From: JBAZKV01 sp964443545
Lineage (GTDB): Bacteria; Margulisbacteria; WOR-1; JAKLHX01; JBAZKV01
Reading direction: 5' to 3'
Assembly (NCBI GenBank): GCA_964443545.1
Contig: CAYUCV010000001.1
Span: 14,821-78,820, forward strand
DNA: 64,000 nt
Each line of letters begins with the position of its first letter. Position 1 is the stretch's first letter. Shown one piece after another: positions 33,415 through 41,060 of the stretch. Under the pieces are notes generated by a model. It did not search any database. It saw only the letters and a list, made by a program, of their open reading frames with translations, and was not told the DNA's origin. The position numbers and the translations under genes were made by a program.

Positions 33415-34252
33415 CATTCTCAAACCTTTTGAACCAGGTCAGCTGCCTTTTAGCAAAATTGCGCGTTTTTTGTTTGATGAGCCCCGTCATTTCATCAAGT
33501 CCGTATTTTCCTTCAAGATATCCTATGGTCTCTTTATATCCCAGTGCCTGCAGGGAATTGAGGTCTTTGGTATAACCTTTATCCAGCAAAGATCTCACCT
33601 CATCAATAAGACCGTCGCTCATCATTTTGTCGACGCGGGCACTGATGCGGTCATAGAGCAGATGTCTATCCATAGTCAGGCAGAGCAGCCGGAGGGGCAG
33701 ACGGCCGTCTGCCCTTACCCGTTTTACCTGCAGTTTTGATATCGGCACCCCCGTCTGTTCATACACCTCCAGGGCCCGGACGATGCGTTTTTTGTCGTTC
33801 TTATCTATCTTTTTGGCCGCGTCGGCATCTACATCCTGCAATTTCTTGTGGAGGTCCTCGGTCTCCATTTTTGACAATCTTTCTCTTATCTTTTCATTCT
33901 TTGCCGCGATAGGGAAGGAGTAGCCGTTGATGAAGGCGTTCAGATATAACCCTGTGCCCCCCACGATCATGGGGGTCTTTCCTTTTTCTCTGATCTCCCG
34001 GATAAGACGGTTCGACCTCTGAATAAAATCAGATACGGTCCATTCTTTATCTGGATCAACAATATCTATAAGATGATGAGGAATCTTTTTCCTTTGTTCT
34101 TTTGTGGGTTTGGCGGTGCCGATGTCCATATAGCGGTAGACCTGCATGGAATCGGCCGAGATTATTTCGCCGTTGATCTGCTTTGCCAGTTCTATCGAAA
34201 GGTTTGTTTTGCCTGAGGCGGTGGGGCCAAAGATCAGAACAGTTTCGTTCAT
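33314..34252 (-). CDS. miaA: tRNA dimethylallyltransferase MiaA
   Basis: MiaA adds the dimethylallyl group to A37 of tRNAs reading UNN codons. The P-loop is IFGPTASGKTNLSIEL, followed by EIISADSMQVYRYMDIGTAKPT, PHHLIDI, MIVGGTGLYLNAF and the C-terminal KRQLTWFKRFENVTWID. The normal end is near that point, but the frame continues about 30 more residues, antisense to the last 101 bases of rlmD. A perfect 20-bp palindrome encodes part of RVRADGRLPLR in the middle of the protein. It overlaps the YugP-type gene by 4 bp. Confidence 0.94.
   Translation of the reverse strand: MNETVLIFGPTASGKTNLSIELAKQINGEIISADSMQVYRYMDIGTAKPTKEQRKKIPHHLIDIVDPDKEWTVSDFIQRSNRLIREIREKGKTPMIVGGTGLYLNAFINGYSFPIAAKNEKIRERLSKMETEDLHKKLQDVDADAAKKIDKNDKKRIVRALEVYEQTGVPISKLQVKRVRADGRLPLRLLCLTMDRHLLYDRISARVDKMMSDGLIDEVRSLLDKGYTKDLNSLQALGYKETIGYLEGKYGLDEMTGLIKQKTRNFAKRQLTWFKRFENVTWIDAPRTQYEPSEGTYPPAGSLLSCIFRKTT
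33695..33714. repeat. Perfect 20-bp palindrome inside miaA
   Basis: GGGCAGACGGCCGTCTGCCC reads the same on both strands. It lies in a part of MiaA that varies in length (after ISKLQVK), and reads in frame as part of RADGRLPL. Confidence 0.85.
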
Positions 34253-34926
34253 CTCCTTGAATCGCGCAGGACAAGCAGCCTCAAAAGCTGCGCCACGGCC
34301 ATCGCGGTTGCGGCAACATAGGTTAGAGCGGCCGCATTAAGCACCTTTTTTGCCTGGTTTGCTTCTTCCGCGGACAGATAGCCGCTTTCTGTCATCATCG
34401 CATATGCCCTTTTGCTGGCATTGAACTCGACCGGCAGGGTAATAACAGTAAAAACTACCGCCAGCGAAAAAAGGATTATGCCGGCATCCATAAGAGGGCC
34501 GATAGCAAAGATCAGTCCGATAAAGAACAGCGGGATGGAAAGCTGCGAGCCCAGGCTTGACACGGGGACCAGGGCAGAACGGAACTTGAGCGGCAGATAG
34601 GCTTTTGAGTCCTGGACCGCATGTCCTACCTCGTGGGCCACTACTCCCAGCGCTGCCACGGATGAGCCGCCGTAGACCGAAGAGGACAGGTTAAGGGTCT
34701 TGTCCCTGGGGTCATAATTGTCAGAAAGGTGCCCATCCGTCTGTTTAACCAAAACATTCCCGAGGCCACTTCTGTCAAGCAGGTTCTTTGCAAATTGCTG
34801 TCCGGAAAGCCCCGAGCCGGACATGACCTTGGAGTATTTTGCAAAAGTGGAGCTGACCTTATACTGAGCGTATAGGGCCAGTATCATGGCCGGGAACAGA
34901 AAAAGCAGCGTCCAATCGTGGAACAT
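34249..34926 (-). CDS. YugP-type membrane zinc metallopeptidase
   Basis: The 225-residue protein matches the neutral zinc metallopeptidase 2 family (B. subtilis YugP). An N-terminal helix (WTLLFLFPAMILALYAQY) is followed by the HEVGH zinc motif at residues 98-102 and two or three further helices (SIPLFFIGLIFAIGPLMDAGIILFSLAVVFTVITLPVEFNA, broken by the loop). The conserved VEFNASKRA follows the membrane region. It probably cleaves membrane-associated proteins; substrates are unknown. It overlaps miaA by 4 bp and lies downstream of the ORF6N genes. Confidence 0.9.
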   Translation of the reverse strand: MFHDWTLLFLFPAMILALYAQYKVSSTFAKYSKVMSGSGLSGQQFAKNLLDRSGLGNVLVKQTDGHLSDNYDPRDKTLNLSSSVYGGSSVAALGVVAHEVGHAVQDSKAYLPLKFRSALVPVSSLGSQLSIPLFFIGLIFAIGPLMDAGIILFSLAVVFTVITLPVEFNASKRAYAMMTESGYLSAEEANQAKKVLNAAALTYVAATAMAVAQLLRLLVLRDSRR

Positions 34927-34948
34927 GATAGATAATTATAACACGGCC

Positions 34949-35548
34949 TTAATCCCTGGCAAATCCTATCTTTCCTTTAGGTTTTTCCTCTTCCTTTATG
35001 ATCTGCCGGATGGCGTTGAATATGCTTATGATATCGGCATCGTGGTGCTCATATTTGTGTTCAAGCTCATTCAGCTTTTGTTCAAACTCTTTATTTTTTG
35101 AGACCATTTGCCGCAATTTGACAAAAGCCCTCATGATCACGATATTTACAATAATAGCCCTATCGCTGTTCAGGATACCAGATAACATGGCAATGCCCTG
35201 TTCTGTAAAAACATAGGGAAAATAGCGTCTGCCTCCGGGTTTTGAGGTCGCAGAATGCGACCTCAAGTTGGGTTCGATACTTTCCAGTAATACAGACTCT
35301 TCTTTTGTTAGTTGGAACATAAAATCGGGAGGGAAGCGTTTAATGTTTCTTTTGACCCGTTCATTTAGCCGTTTTGTGGTTACCCCGTATAAGACAGCCA
35401 GATCCTTGTCTGTCATAACCTTTAGCCCCCTGATCATGAATATCTTCTTTTCTATGACTTCCGTCGGGACTATCTCCTTGCCGTCGGATTTTTCAACATG
35501 TTCCACACCCATTCCCTCCTCAATATGACGATAGTTGACTTCACTCAA
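34949..35548 (-). CDS. ORF6N-domain protein, copy 1
   Basis: An ORF6N domain (phage-associated, DNA-binding KilA-N relative) spans about residues 30-120: IRGLKVMTDKDLAVLYGVTTKRLNERVKRN and RFPPDFMFQLTKEE, then YVFTEQGIAMLSGIL. A coiled-coil tail follows and the chain ends KGKIGFARD. The TTG start at 35548 overlaps the stop of copy 2 (TTGA), as at pyrC and rpoZ; an in-frame GTG some 14 codons later, preceded by GGAGG, is an alternative. It is the last of three tandem paralogues below the restriction-modification gene. Confidence 0.85.
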   Translation of the reverse strand: MSEVNYRHIEEGMGVEHVEKSDGKEIVPTEVIEKKIFMIRGLKVMTDKDLAVLYGVTTKRLNERVKRNIKRFPPDFMFQLTKEESVLLESIEPNLRSHSATSKPGGRRYFPYVFTEQGIAMLSGILNSDRAIIVNIVIMRAFVKLRQMVSKNKEFEQKLNELEHKYEHHDADIISIFNAIRQIIKEEEKPKGKIGFARD

Positions 35549-36084
35549 TCCCTGGCAAATCCGATCTTTCTTTTCGGTTTTTCCTCTTCTTTCATGAGCT
35601 GCCGGATTGCGTTAAAAATGACCGTTATGTCTTCATCAATCCGGCCTATCTTATGTTCGAGCTCATGCAGCTTCTGTTCAACTTCCTTATGTGTTGATAT
35701 TATCCTGCGGAGCTTAACAAAGATCCTCATTATTGCGATATTCATTCGGACCGCTCTTTTGCTTCTCAGTATGCTGGAAAGCATGGCTATGCCCTGTTCC
35801 GTAAAAGCGTAAGGAAGTGACCCGCCAAAATACTTTATATGTGGTATCACATTTTGTGATACCAGTGAATCGGCCTCGGATCTGCTGAGCTTGAAAGCGA
35901 AGTCATAAGGGAATCTGTCTAAATTCCTTTTTACGGCCTGGTTCAGGGCTATCGTCCTTACCCCGTAAAGCAAGGCCAGATGGGAGCTTAGTATTACCTT
36001 TTGTCCCCTGATCAGTAAGATCCGGTTTTCTATGATCTCCGAAGGGACCAGAGCCTTTTTGTTGGAATTTTCATCATAGCCCAC
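35545..36084 (-). CDS. ORF6N-domain protein, copy 2
   Basis: Second tandem paralogue with the same order: IRGQKVILSSHLALLYGVRTIALNQAVKRN, RFPYDFAFKLSRSEADSLVSQNV, YAFTEQGIAMLSSIL, a helical tail, and the end KRKIGFARD. The GTG at 36084 is chosen because GAGGT lies 7 nt upstream; a TTG at 36123 is also in frame. It overlaps copy 1 by 4 bp. The three copies differ enough that the duplication is not recent. Confidence 0.83.
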   Translation of the reverse strand: MGYDENSNKKALVPSEIIENRILLIRGQKVILSSHLALLYGVRTIALNQAVKRNLDRFPYDFAFKLSRSEADSLVSQNVIPHIKYFGGSLPYAFTEQGIAMLSSILRSKRAVRMNIAIMRIFVKLRRIISTHKEVEQKLHELEHKIGRIDEDITVIFNAIRQLMKEEEKPKRKIGFARD

Positions 36085-36123
36085 AATTATTACCTCGATT
36101 ATTAGGCCATTATTGCCTGGCAA

Positions 36124-36353
36124 AGAGGATACACAGCAATTCCGGCGCCAGCCTGCCGCGGGTAGGTAAGCTTCCGACTAGCCCTCTNNNNNNNNNNNNN
36201 NNNNNNNNNNNNNNNNNNNNNNNNNNNNNNNNNNNNNNNNNNNNNNNNNNNNNNNNNNNNNNNNNNNNNNNNNNNNNNNNNNNNNNNACAGCAATTCCGG
36301 CGCCAGCCTGCCGCGGGTAGGTAAGCTTCCGACTAGCCCTCTGGGGAAAACTG
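36124..36353. other. Scaffold gap (100 N) flanked by an identical 55-base overlap, between ORF6N copies 2 and 3
   Basis: Ns fill 36188-36287; 36133-36187 and 36288-36342 are identical. After collapse only about 75 bp separate the two ORF6N genes. The remaining GC-rich sequence (with CCTGCCGCGGGTAGG) shows no gene; it may hold the RBS region of copy 2 and nothing else I can name. Confidence 0.9.
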
Positions 36354-36866
36354 CTAATCCCTCAAAAACCCGATCTTGTATTTAGATCTCTCTTTTTCAC
36401 GCAGCATTTCTCTCAGTGCGTCAAAAACGATCTTGAATTGGACATCGTATTTCTTCTCCATTTTTTCGATCTTTCTTTTAAGATCGGAGTGGGAAAAGAG
36501 CATTTCTCTCCATTTTGTGAATATTCTCATAATTTGGATATTGACCTGGATTGCCCGAGGACTCTTTAACACACTAGATAGCATTGCTATCCCCTGTTCA
36601 GTAAATACATATGGCAGGTATTTAATATTGCTGCCCTGTTTTTTCAAGGTCACAATTTGTGACCTTGAATTGTAAGCTTCTTCCTTGGTCAGGCGGAACA
36701 TAAAATCTTCAGGGAACCGCTCAATATTACGCTTAACTGCCTGGTTTAATGACCTGGTCGGCACCTGATATAACACTGCCAGATCCGCGGCAAGCATCAC
36801 TTTTTTGCCTCGAACATAAAAGATCTTGTTCTCTATTCTTTCTGAAGGGATTAATGAATTTGGCAT
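36354..36866 (-). CDS. ORF6N-domain protein, copy 3
   Basis: Third paralogue, 170 residues and the most compact: IPSERIENKIFYVRGKKVMLAADLAVLYQV at the N-terminus, RNIERFPEDFMFRLTKEEA, YVFTEQGIAMLSSVL, and the terminal YKIGFLRD shared with copies 1 and 2. The ATG follows AAAAGGGGGTG. It lies 91 bp after the end of the restriction-modification gene on the same strand. ORF6N proteins are best known from phages; a role in regulation or defence here is inference. Confidence 0.87.
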   Translation of the reverse strand: MPNSLIPSERIENKIFYVRGKKVMLAADLAVLYQVPTRSLNQAVKRNIERFPEDFMFRLTKEEAYNSRSQIVTLKKQGSNIKYLPYVFTEQGIAMLSSVLKSPRAIQVNIQIMRIFTKWREMLFSHSDLKRKIEKMEKKYDVQFKIVFDALREMLREKERSKYKIGFLRD

Positions 36867-36957
36867 GGCTCACCCCCTTTTCCCGTGTTTGTAGCAATTT
36901 TCCCGCCAGGAGAAGAGGGAGGAGTGTGAAGCTGGAGAAGCCGGTATAGAATATAGG

Positions 36958-39900
36958 TTAAGGTGTTGGGGCTATCTTGTCGATTTCCTTCATTATTCTG
37001 TCTGTTTCGGTAAGCGCTACTATGATCTTTTGATAATGCTCGATGTCCGCGTTGGTTAATTTGCGGCCTTTCCGGTCTTTGAGCCACTTTTGCGCCGGCT
37101 GATAGCCGCCTATATAAAAGTTCCACGCGATCTCCGGGACCTTGCCAAAATACTGCTCTTTATTGATGAATACTTTTCCGTCTTTATAAAGGACTTTTTC
37201 AACCGTGTCCGGGCCGGAGGCGGGATATGTGGTTATGAATTTATTGACTATGGGGTCTTCAAGCAGATGCAGCCCGCGCAACTGCGCTCCCAATTTAACA
37301 AGAGCCTTGAAGGTTTTGGCGTCTTTGGGGTAGGGCACGCGGGGAAAGTCGATTTTTAAGAACTCTTTATACTTTGTCCTGTAGCTTGGCGAATGCAGAA
37401 CGGCATAAATATAATCAAAAATATCCTCAGGCGAAACCTTTCCGGTGGTCTTTTCTATCTCATCGACTATCTCTTTTTTGAGATTTGGAGTACGGGAGCC
37501 GTCTTCGGAATAGAGATAAAGAGGGAAAACTGACATGGAATCACCCGCGGTATCTAATAAATGTCGGTCACTAATTGTGCGAGAAACAAAAAAGTAGCCA
37601 GAGCTTAACTGCCTATTTTTAGATGTAAGTTGAAAAGCTATATTATTTTTAAATAAATGTCTCATTATTTCGGATCTAGGTCTTTGAAATACGCCCTCGC
37701 TATTAGGAGAATAAAGGGTGTATCTTATATCAAATGGTCTGTAGGAAATTGGAGAGTATTCCCCAATAATATTCTCAATGTCTTTTCTGACTTGAAAAAC
37801 ATTTTTCTGGTTTGTTTGATATTTTTGGGATATTTCCTGATCAGAAAGCCTATCAAAACAAGAACGAAGTTCTTTTATGTCGTCTATAGAATACCTTATT
37901 ATAAAATCATCTTTTGCAGTAGCAGAACCAGAAGCCCATTTTTGAAAAAGGTTAGGCATGCCAAAATATTTCTTGTATTCATTTTCCGATTCAAAGTCCC
38001 TTGCTATAAAAAAGTAATTTGGTTCTGAATAAACAATCTTTTTCCATTTGATACTCTGAATATCGCTTTTGTTGAGCGCTTTAAATTTTTCTTCCCTTGT
38101 GCCGTAAAGCTCTGCGTGGTGAACAATCCCAAAACCTTTATTCTTACTCTCTTTACGAACAAATATGGAAATTCCCACGCCCTGTTGAATATCAAATACA
38201 TTTACATCTTTATTGCCGTCAGGTGCTTTTTCCTTCTTTTTTGAGTTTCCATGGAGATCAAGAATATAGATGTCGTCAAATGTTTCAAGCAGGTGCTTTC
38301 TCATCTGTCTGTGTATCGACCCATCTAAAAAAGAGTTGTTTGTTATCATTGCAACAATGCCGCTGCCATTCTTTTCTATAAAATGTTCTGCTAAACGGAT
38401 AAATTTTATGTAGTCATCTGAAAGTGGTTGAATATTTCTTTCGTTAAGTCCTTTCTTATACTCCTTTATAAGGTTTGATATCCATTCCCCTTTATTTGAA
38501 GAACTGACGCTGTACGGAGGGTTTCCGATGACGACCATGATAGGCGTTTTTGTTTTTATGATCATGGCCTCTTTGGATTCCTGGGCGATGCTTTCGGCAA
38601 AGCCAAATCCCGTGAACAGGGCTTCCTGCGCGATGCCTTCTTCAAGGGAGTTTGTAAGATAGATGCCAAGTCTGCGGTGAAATTTCCAAAATCCGGTTTC
38701 TTTGAAAGCCATGCTTAACTTGAGGTGCGCTATCGTATAAGGGGCCATCATAAGTTCAAAGCCGTGCAGCCTGGGAAGCAGGTCGTTGTGGACATAAGCC
38801 GGCCATCTGCCTTTTTGCCCGTTCTTTAACAAACGCTGATAGATGGAGCGGATAACAGCGCTGATAAAAGTTCCCGTTCCGGCGGCGGGATCAAGCACCT
38901 GCACGCGGTGAACGCCGGAGGAAGTTTTTGAGGTGTCGGACAGGCCGCCGGAAAGACCGAAATCTTTTTCAAGTATATGATCAACCGCGCGGACGATAAA
39001 TCTGACTACCGGAAGCGGCGTATAGAAAGCCCCCATCTTTTTGCGCAGCTGCGGATCATATTCTTTTAAGAAATCTTCATAAAAATGTATTACGGGATCT
39101 TCGCCCTTTATATATTCGCGCATAAGTTCCGTGACATTGGCGTGAGAAAAAACCTCGCAAAGCTCGTCAACAATGGGCTCAAGCCGCTTATCAAATCTGG
39201 GCCCCACAATATGGTCAAAAAAGTCCTGCAGGAGCGGATTCGAGTCGGGAACAAGGTCGCGCGCTTCCTGGCGTGAAAAGGTTTCGGGCGTCTTGTCATT
39301 ATGTCTTGCCACAAACAGGCCGTAGACAAGCGTCTGCGCGTACATGTCCGCAAAGGCCTCGTGCGTCAGGTCGTGGACAAGAAGTTTTTTGAAAGTTTCA
39401 TAGAGCTTAAGAATGTCGGCATTCTTTTCGGATTCAATTGAAAGAAAATGCCTAACGTTTTCCCTTATCCTCTGCGCTTTGCCTCCCATTATCTTTGAAA
39501 GATGCTCGCCGGATTTGATGGGCTCCTTATGAGAGCGCGCAAAGTCAAGAAGGGTCTTTGAAAGATGCTCGTAACTGCCGGGGATAGGCGTGATGGCCCT
39601 GTTTTTTAGGTCGTATTGCGCTATCCTGACCGGCTCACCGTATTTGATGCCGTTCCTGTAAAAACGGAACTCTACATAATCCGTCAGGACCAAATTGGCA
39701 TACCCGAAATATCTTGCCATCTGTTCGGACTTTTCTATCTTGTCCAGCGAGACGCCGATATCCTTAGTTTCTATATACAAAATGGGGATCTGCCCTTTAT
39801 GCACAATAAAATCAGGCCGGTTCCCTTCCCTGGCCCTGGGGTCATGGGCTATGCTTTTAACTTTGATCTCGTTAAAGATGTTGTTCAGGAGAGTCTCAAA

Positions 39901-39987
39901 ATCGGAGCGGTAGCCCATCTCACTTGTTTCTTCTCTGGAAAATTTGGCGGAGACGGACCGGACGTATTTATCAAAGGCCTCTTTCAT
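36958..39987 (-). CDS. Single-chain restriction-modification enzyme (type IIG/ISP-like)
   Basis: About 1009 residues combine nuclease, N6-adenine methyltransferase and specificity parts. The N-terminus has a PD-(D/E)xK nuclease pattern (PD at 58-59, ETK at 73-75). Methylase motif I is DPAAGTGTF at about 365 and motif IV is NPPYSV near 486, followed by NKGEWISNLIKEYKKGL, a sequence typical of type ISP-like enzymes. No helicase domain is present. ATG 39987 starts just before the nuclease domain; a TTG at 40023 is also possible. The stretch encoding about residues 500-810 is much richer in A+T than the rest, suggesting exchange of the recognition region. No separate methylase or specificity gene is seen. 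Confidence 0.87.
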   Translation of the reverse strand: MKEAFDKYVRSVSAKFSREETSEMGYRSDFETLLNNIFNEIKVKSIAHDPRAREGNRPDFIVHKGQIPILYIETKDIGVSLDKIEKSEQMARYFGYANLVLTDYVEFRFYRNGIKYGEPVRIAQYDLKNRAITPIPGSYEHLSKTLLDFARSHKEPIKSGEHLSKIMGGKAQRIRENVRHFLSIESEKNADILKLYETFKKLLVHDLTHEAFADMYAQTLVYGLFVARHNDKTPETFSRQEARDLVPDSNPLLQDFFDHIVGPRFDKRLEPIVDELCEVFSHANVTELMREYIKGEDPVIHFYEDFLKEYDPQLRKKMGAFYTPLPVVRFIVRAVDHILEKDFGLSGGLSDTSKTSSGVHRVQVLDPAAGTGTFISAVIRSIYQRLLKNGQKGRWPAYVHNDLLPRLHGFELMMAPYTIAHLKLSMAFKETGFWKFHRRLGIYLTNSLEEGIAQEALFTGFGFAESIAQESKEAMIIKTKTPIMVVIGNPPYSVSSSNKGEWISNLIKEYKKGLNERNIQPLSDDYIKFIRLAEHFIEKNGSGIVAMITNNSFLDGSIHRQMRKHLLETFDDIYILDLHGNSKKKEKAPDGNKDVNVFDIQQGVGISIFVRKESKNKGFGIVHHAELYGTREEKFKALNKSDIQSIKWKKIVYSEPNYFFIARDFESENEYKKYFGMPNLFQKWASGSATAKDDFIIRYSIDDIKELRSCFDRLSDQEISQKYQTNQKNVFQVRKDIENIIGEYSPISYRPFDIRYTLYSPNSEGVFQRPRSEIMRHLFKNNIAFQLTSKNRQLSSGYFFVSRTISDRHLLDTAGDSMSVFPLYLYSEDGSRTPNLKKEIVDEIEKTTGKVSPEDIFDYIYAVLHSPSYRTKYKEFLKIDFPRVPYPKDAKTFKALVKLGAQLRGLHLLEDPIVNKFITTYPASGPDTVEKVLYKDGKVFINKEQYFGKVPEIAWNFYIGGYQPAQKWLKDRKGRKLTNADIEHYQKIIVALTETDRIMKEIDKIAPTP

Positions 39988-39993
39988 ACAGTA

Positions 39994-40008
39994 TATTCTA
40001 TTAGAATA
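39994..40008. promoter_or_regulatory. 15-bp inverted repeat just before the restriction-modification start
   Basis: TATTCTA and TAGAATA are perfect arms around one central base, ending 6 bp before the ATG at 39987. The location suits an operator for a controller protein; the ORF6N proteins are candidates, but this is inference. Confidence 0.4.
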
Positions 40009-40050
40009 CTTGAGCGGATGCAATGATCGACATGGCGGTTTATAGATAAC

Positions 40051-40112
40051 CCGACCTTAAAAGGTCGGCCCCATTGGGATGGGAAACCGGAGCCGAACCT
40101 TTAGGTTCGGGC
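40051..40112. repeat. Two intergenic palindromes, one shared with the ilvD-ilvB spacer
   Basis: CCGACCTTAAAAGGTCGG (40051-40068) and CCGAACCTTTAGGTTCGG (40093-40110) are both perfect palindromes. The 23 bases at 40090-40112 recur exactly at 60774-60796. Neither is followed by a T-run, so they are not simple terminators. Confidence 0.85.
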
Positions 40113-40124
40113 ATTAATGAGTGG

Positions 40125-40556
40125 CTACTCTTCCTTATCGCTTCTAATATACTTCTTCTCAATCCCGCGCAGAACTTCAAGAACTATAAGGGCGATCAGG
40201 GTTGAAACAAGCGAGGCTGAATAAAACCCTGCGCCGACGGCAAGTCCTATCGCCGAAGCTACCCAGATGGAGGCCGCCGTTGTAAGCCCTCTGACGGTTC
40301 CCTGCGATTGTATTATCGTTCCGGCCCCAAGAAATCCAATGCCGGTTACCACCTGCGCCGCGATGCGTCCGGGATCTGACCCCGGGAAAGCTAATGACAT
40401 GTAGATGGAAAGCTGCATAAGAAGGGTCGATCCGACACATACAAGAGTGTGGGTGCGCAGACCCGCGGCTTTTTTATCCCTCTCCCTGACAAACCCGATG
40501 ACTCCGCCGAGAAAAGCCGAAAGAACAAGCTGCAACCCGATCATAAGTTCATTCAT
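40125..40556 (-). CDS. MgtC/SapB family membrane protein
   Basis: The 143-residue protein has about four membrane helices and the MgtC signature: GGVIGFVRERDKKAAGLRTHTLVCVGSTLLM, IAAQVVTGIGFLGAGTII and VRGLTTAASIWVASAIGLAVGAGFY. MgtC proteins are linked to Mg2+ limitation and virulence in some pathogens, but short environmental versions have no settled role. Its start codon shares one base with the leuD stop, so it is probably cotranscribed with leuCD. No Mg-sensing leader is evident. Confidence 0.92.
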   Translation of the reverse strand: MNELMIGLQLVLSAFLGGVIGFVRERDKKAAGLRTHTLVCVGSTLLMQLSIYMSLAFPGSDPGRIAAQVVTGIGFLGAGTIIQSQGTVRGLTTAASIWVASAIGLAVGAGFYSASLVSTLIALIVLEVLRGIEKKYIRSDKEE

Positions 40557-41059
40557 TACAGTTTGAATCCCCCGTGTTTCTTAAAATGTTCCACCAGGCC
40601 CCCGTCTGACAGCAGAGTTTGCATTGTGGGAGGAAAAGGCTTTATTTTAATATCCTTGTTCTTTGTTTTGTTCTTCAATATGCCGTTATCAAGGTCGATC
40701 TCAAGCTCATCACCGTCAGAAATTTGGTCTGTATCGCATTCGACAAGAGGAAGACCAAGATTAAAACAGTTCCTGTAAAAAATGCGGGCAAAGGATTTGG
40801 CTATTACCGCGGAAATTCCCGCGTATTTTATGGCCATCGGGGCCTGCTCGCGCGAAGAACCGCAGCCAAAGTTGGTCCCGGCCACAAGAAAATCGCCTTT
40901 TTTAACTTTTGAATAGAATTCAGGGTCCAGGTCTTCCATCACATGCTTGGCAAGTTCATACGGGTCCTGGATCTTAAATTTGTACCTGCCGGAAATAATG
41001 TAATCGGTGTTAATATCGTTTTCCTGTTTTAGTTTGCGCGAAAATCCAAGTAGTTTCAT
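40556..41059 (-). CDS. leuD: 3-isopropylmalate dehydratase small subunit LeuD
   Basis: LeuD supplies the swivelling domain of isopropylmalate isomerase. DINTDYIISGRY and FLVAGTNFGCGSSREQAPMAIKYAGISAVIAKSFARIFYRN, with the active-site loop GCGSSREQA, are diagnostic. The 167 residues fit the short archaeal/anaerobe-type LeuD that pairs with a 417-residue LeuC. Related homoaconitase small subunits look alike. It lies 1 bp after leuC. Confidence 0.92.
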   Translation of the reverse strand: MKLLGFSRKLKQENDINTDYIISGRYKFKIQDPYELAKHVMEDLDPEFYSKVKKGDFLVAGTNFGCGSSREQAPMAIKYAGISAVIAKSFARIFYRNCFNLGLPLVECDTDQISDGDELEIDLDNGILKNKTKNKDIKIKPFPPTMQTLLSDGGLVEHFKKHGGFKL

Positions 41060-41060
41060 A

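Noticed and set aside
34949..40008. Prophage or integrative element covering the ORF6N and restriction genes
   Set aside because: No integrase, structural phage genes or attachment repeats are visible; the region is better described as a small accessory island.
40051..40112. Intergenic palindromes as a terminator of the restriction-modification or mgtC genes
   Set aside because: There is no T-run on either strand, and the region lies upstream of the restriction gene and downstream of mgtC without a suitable U-tract.
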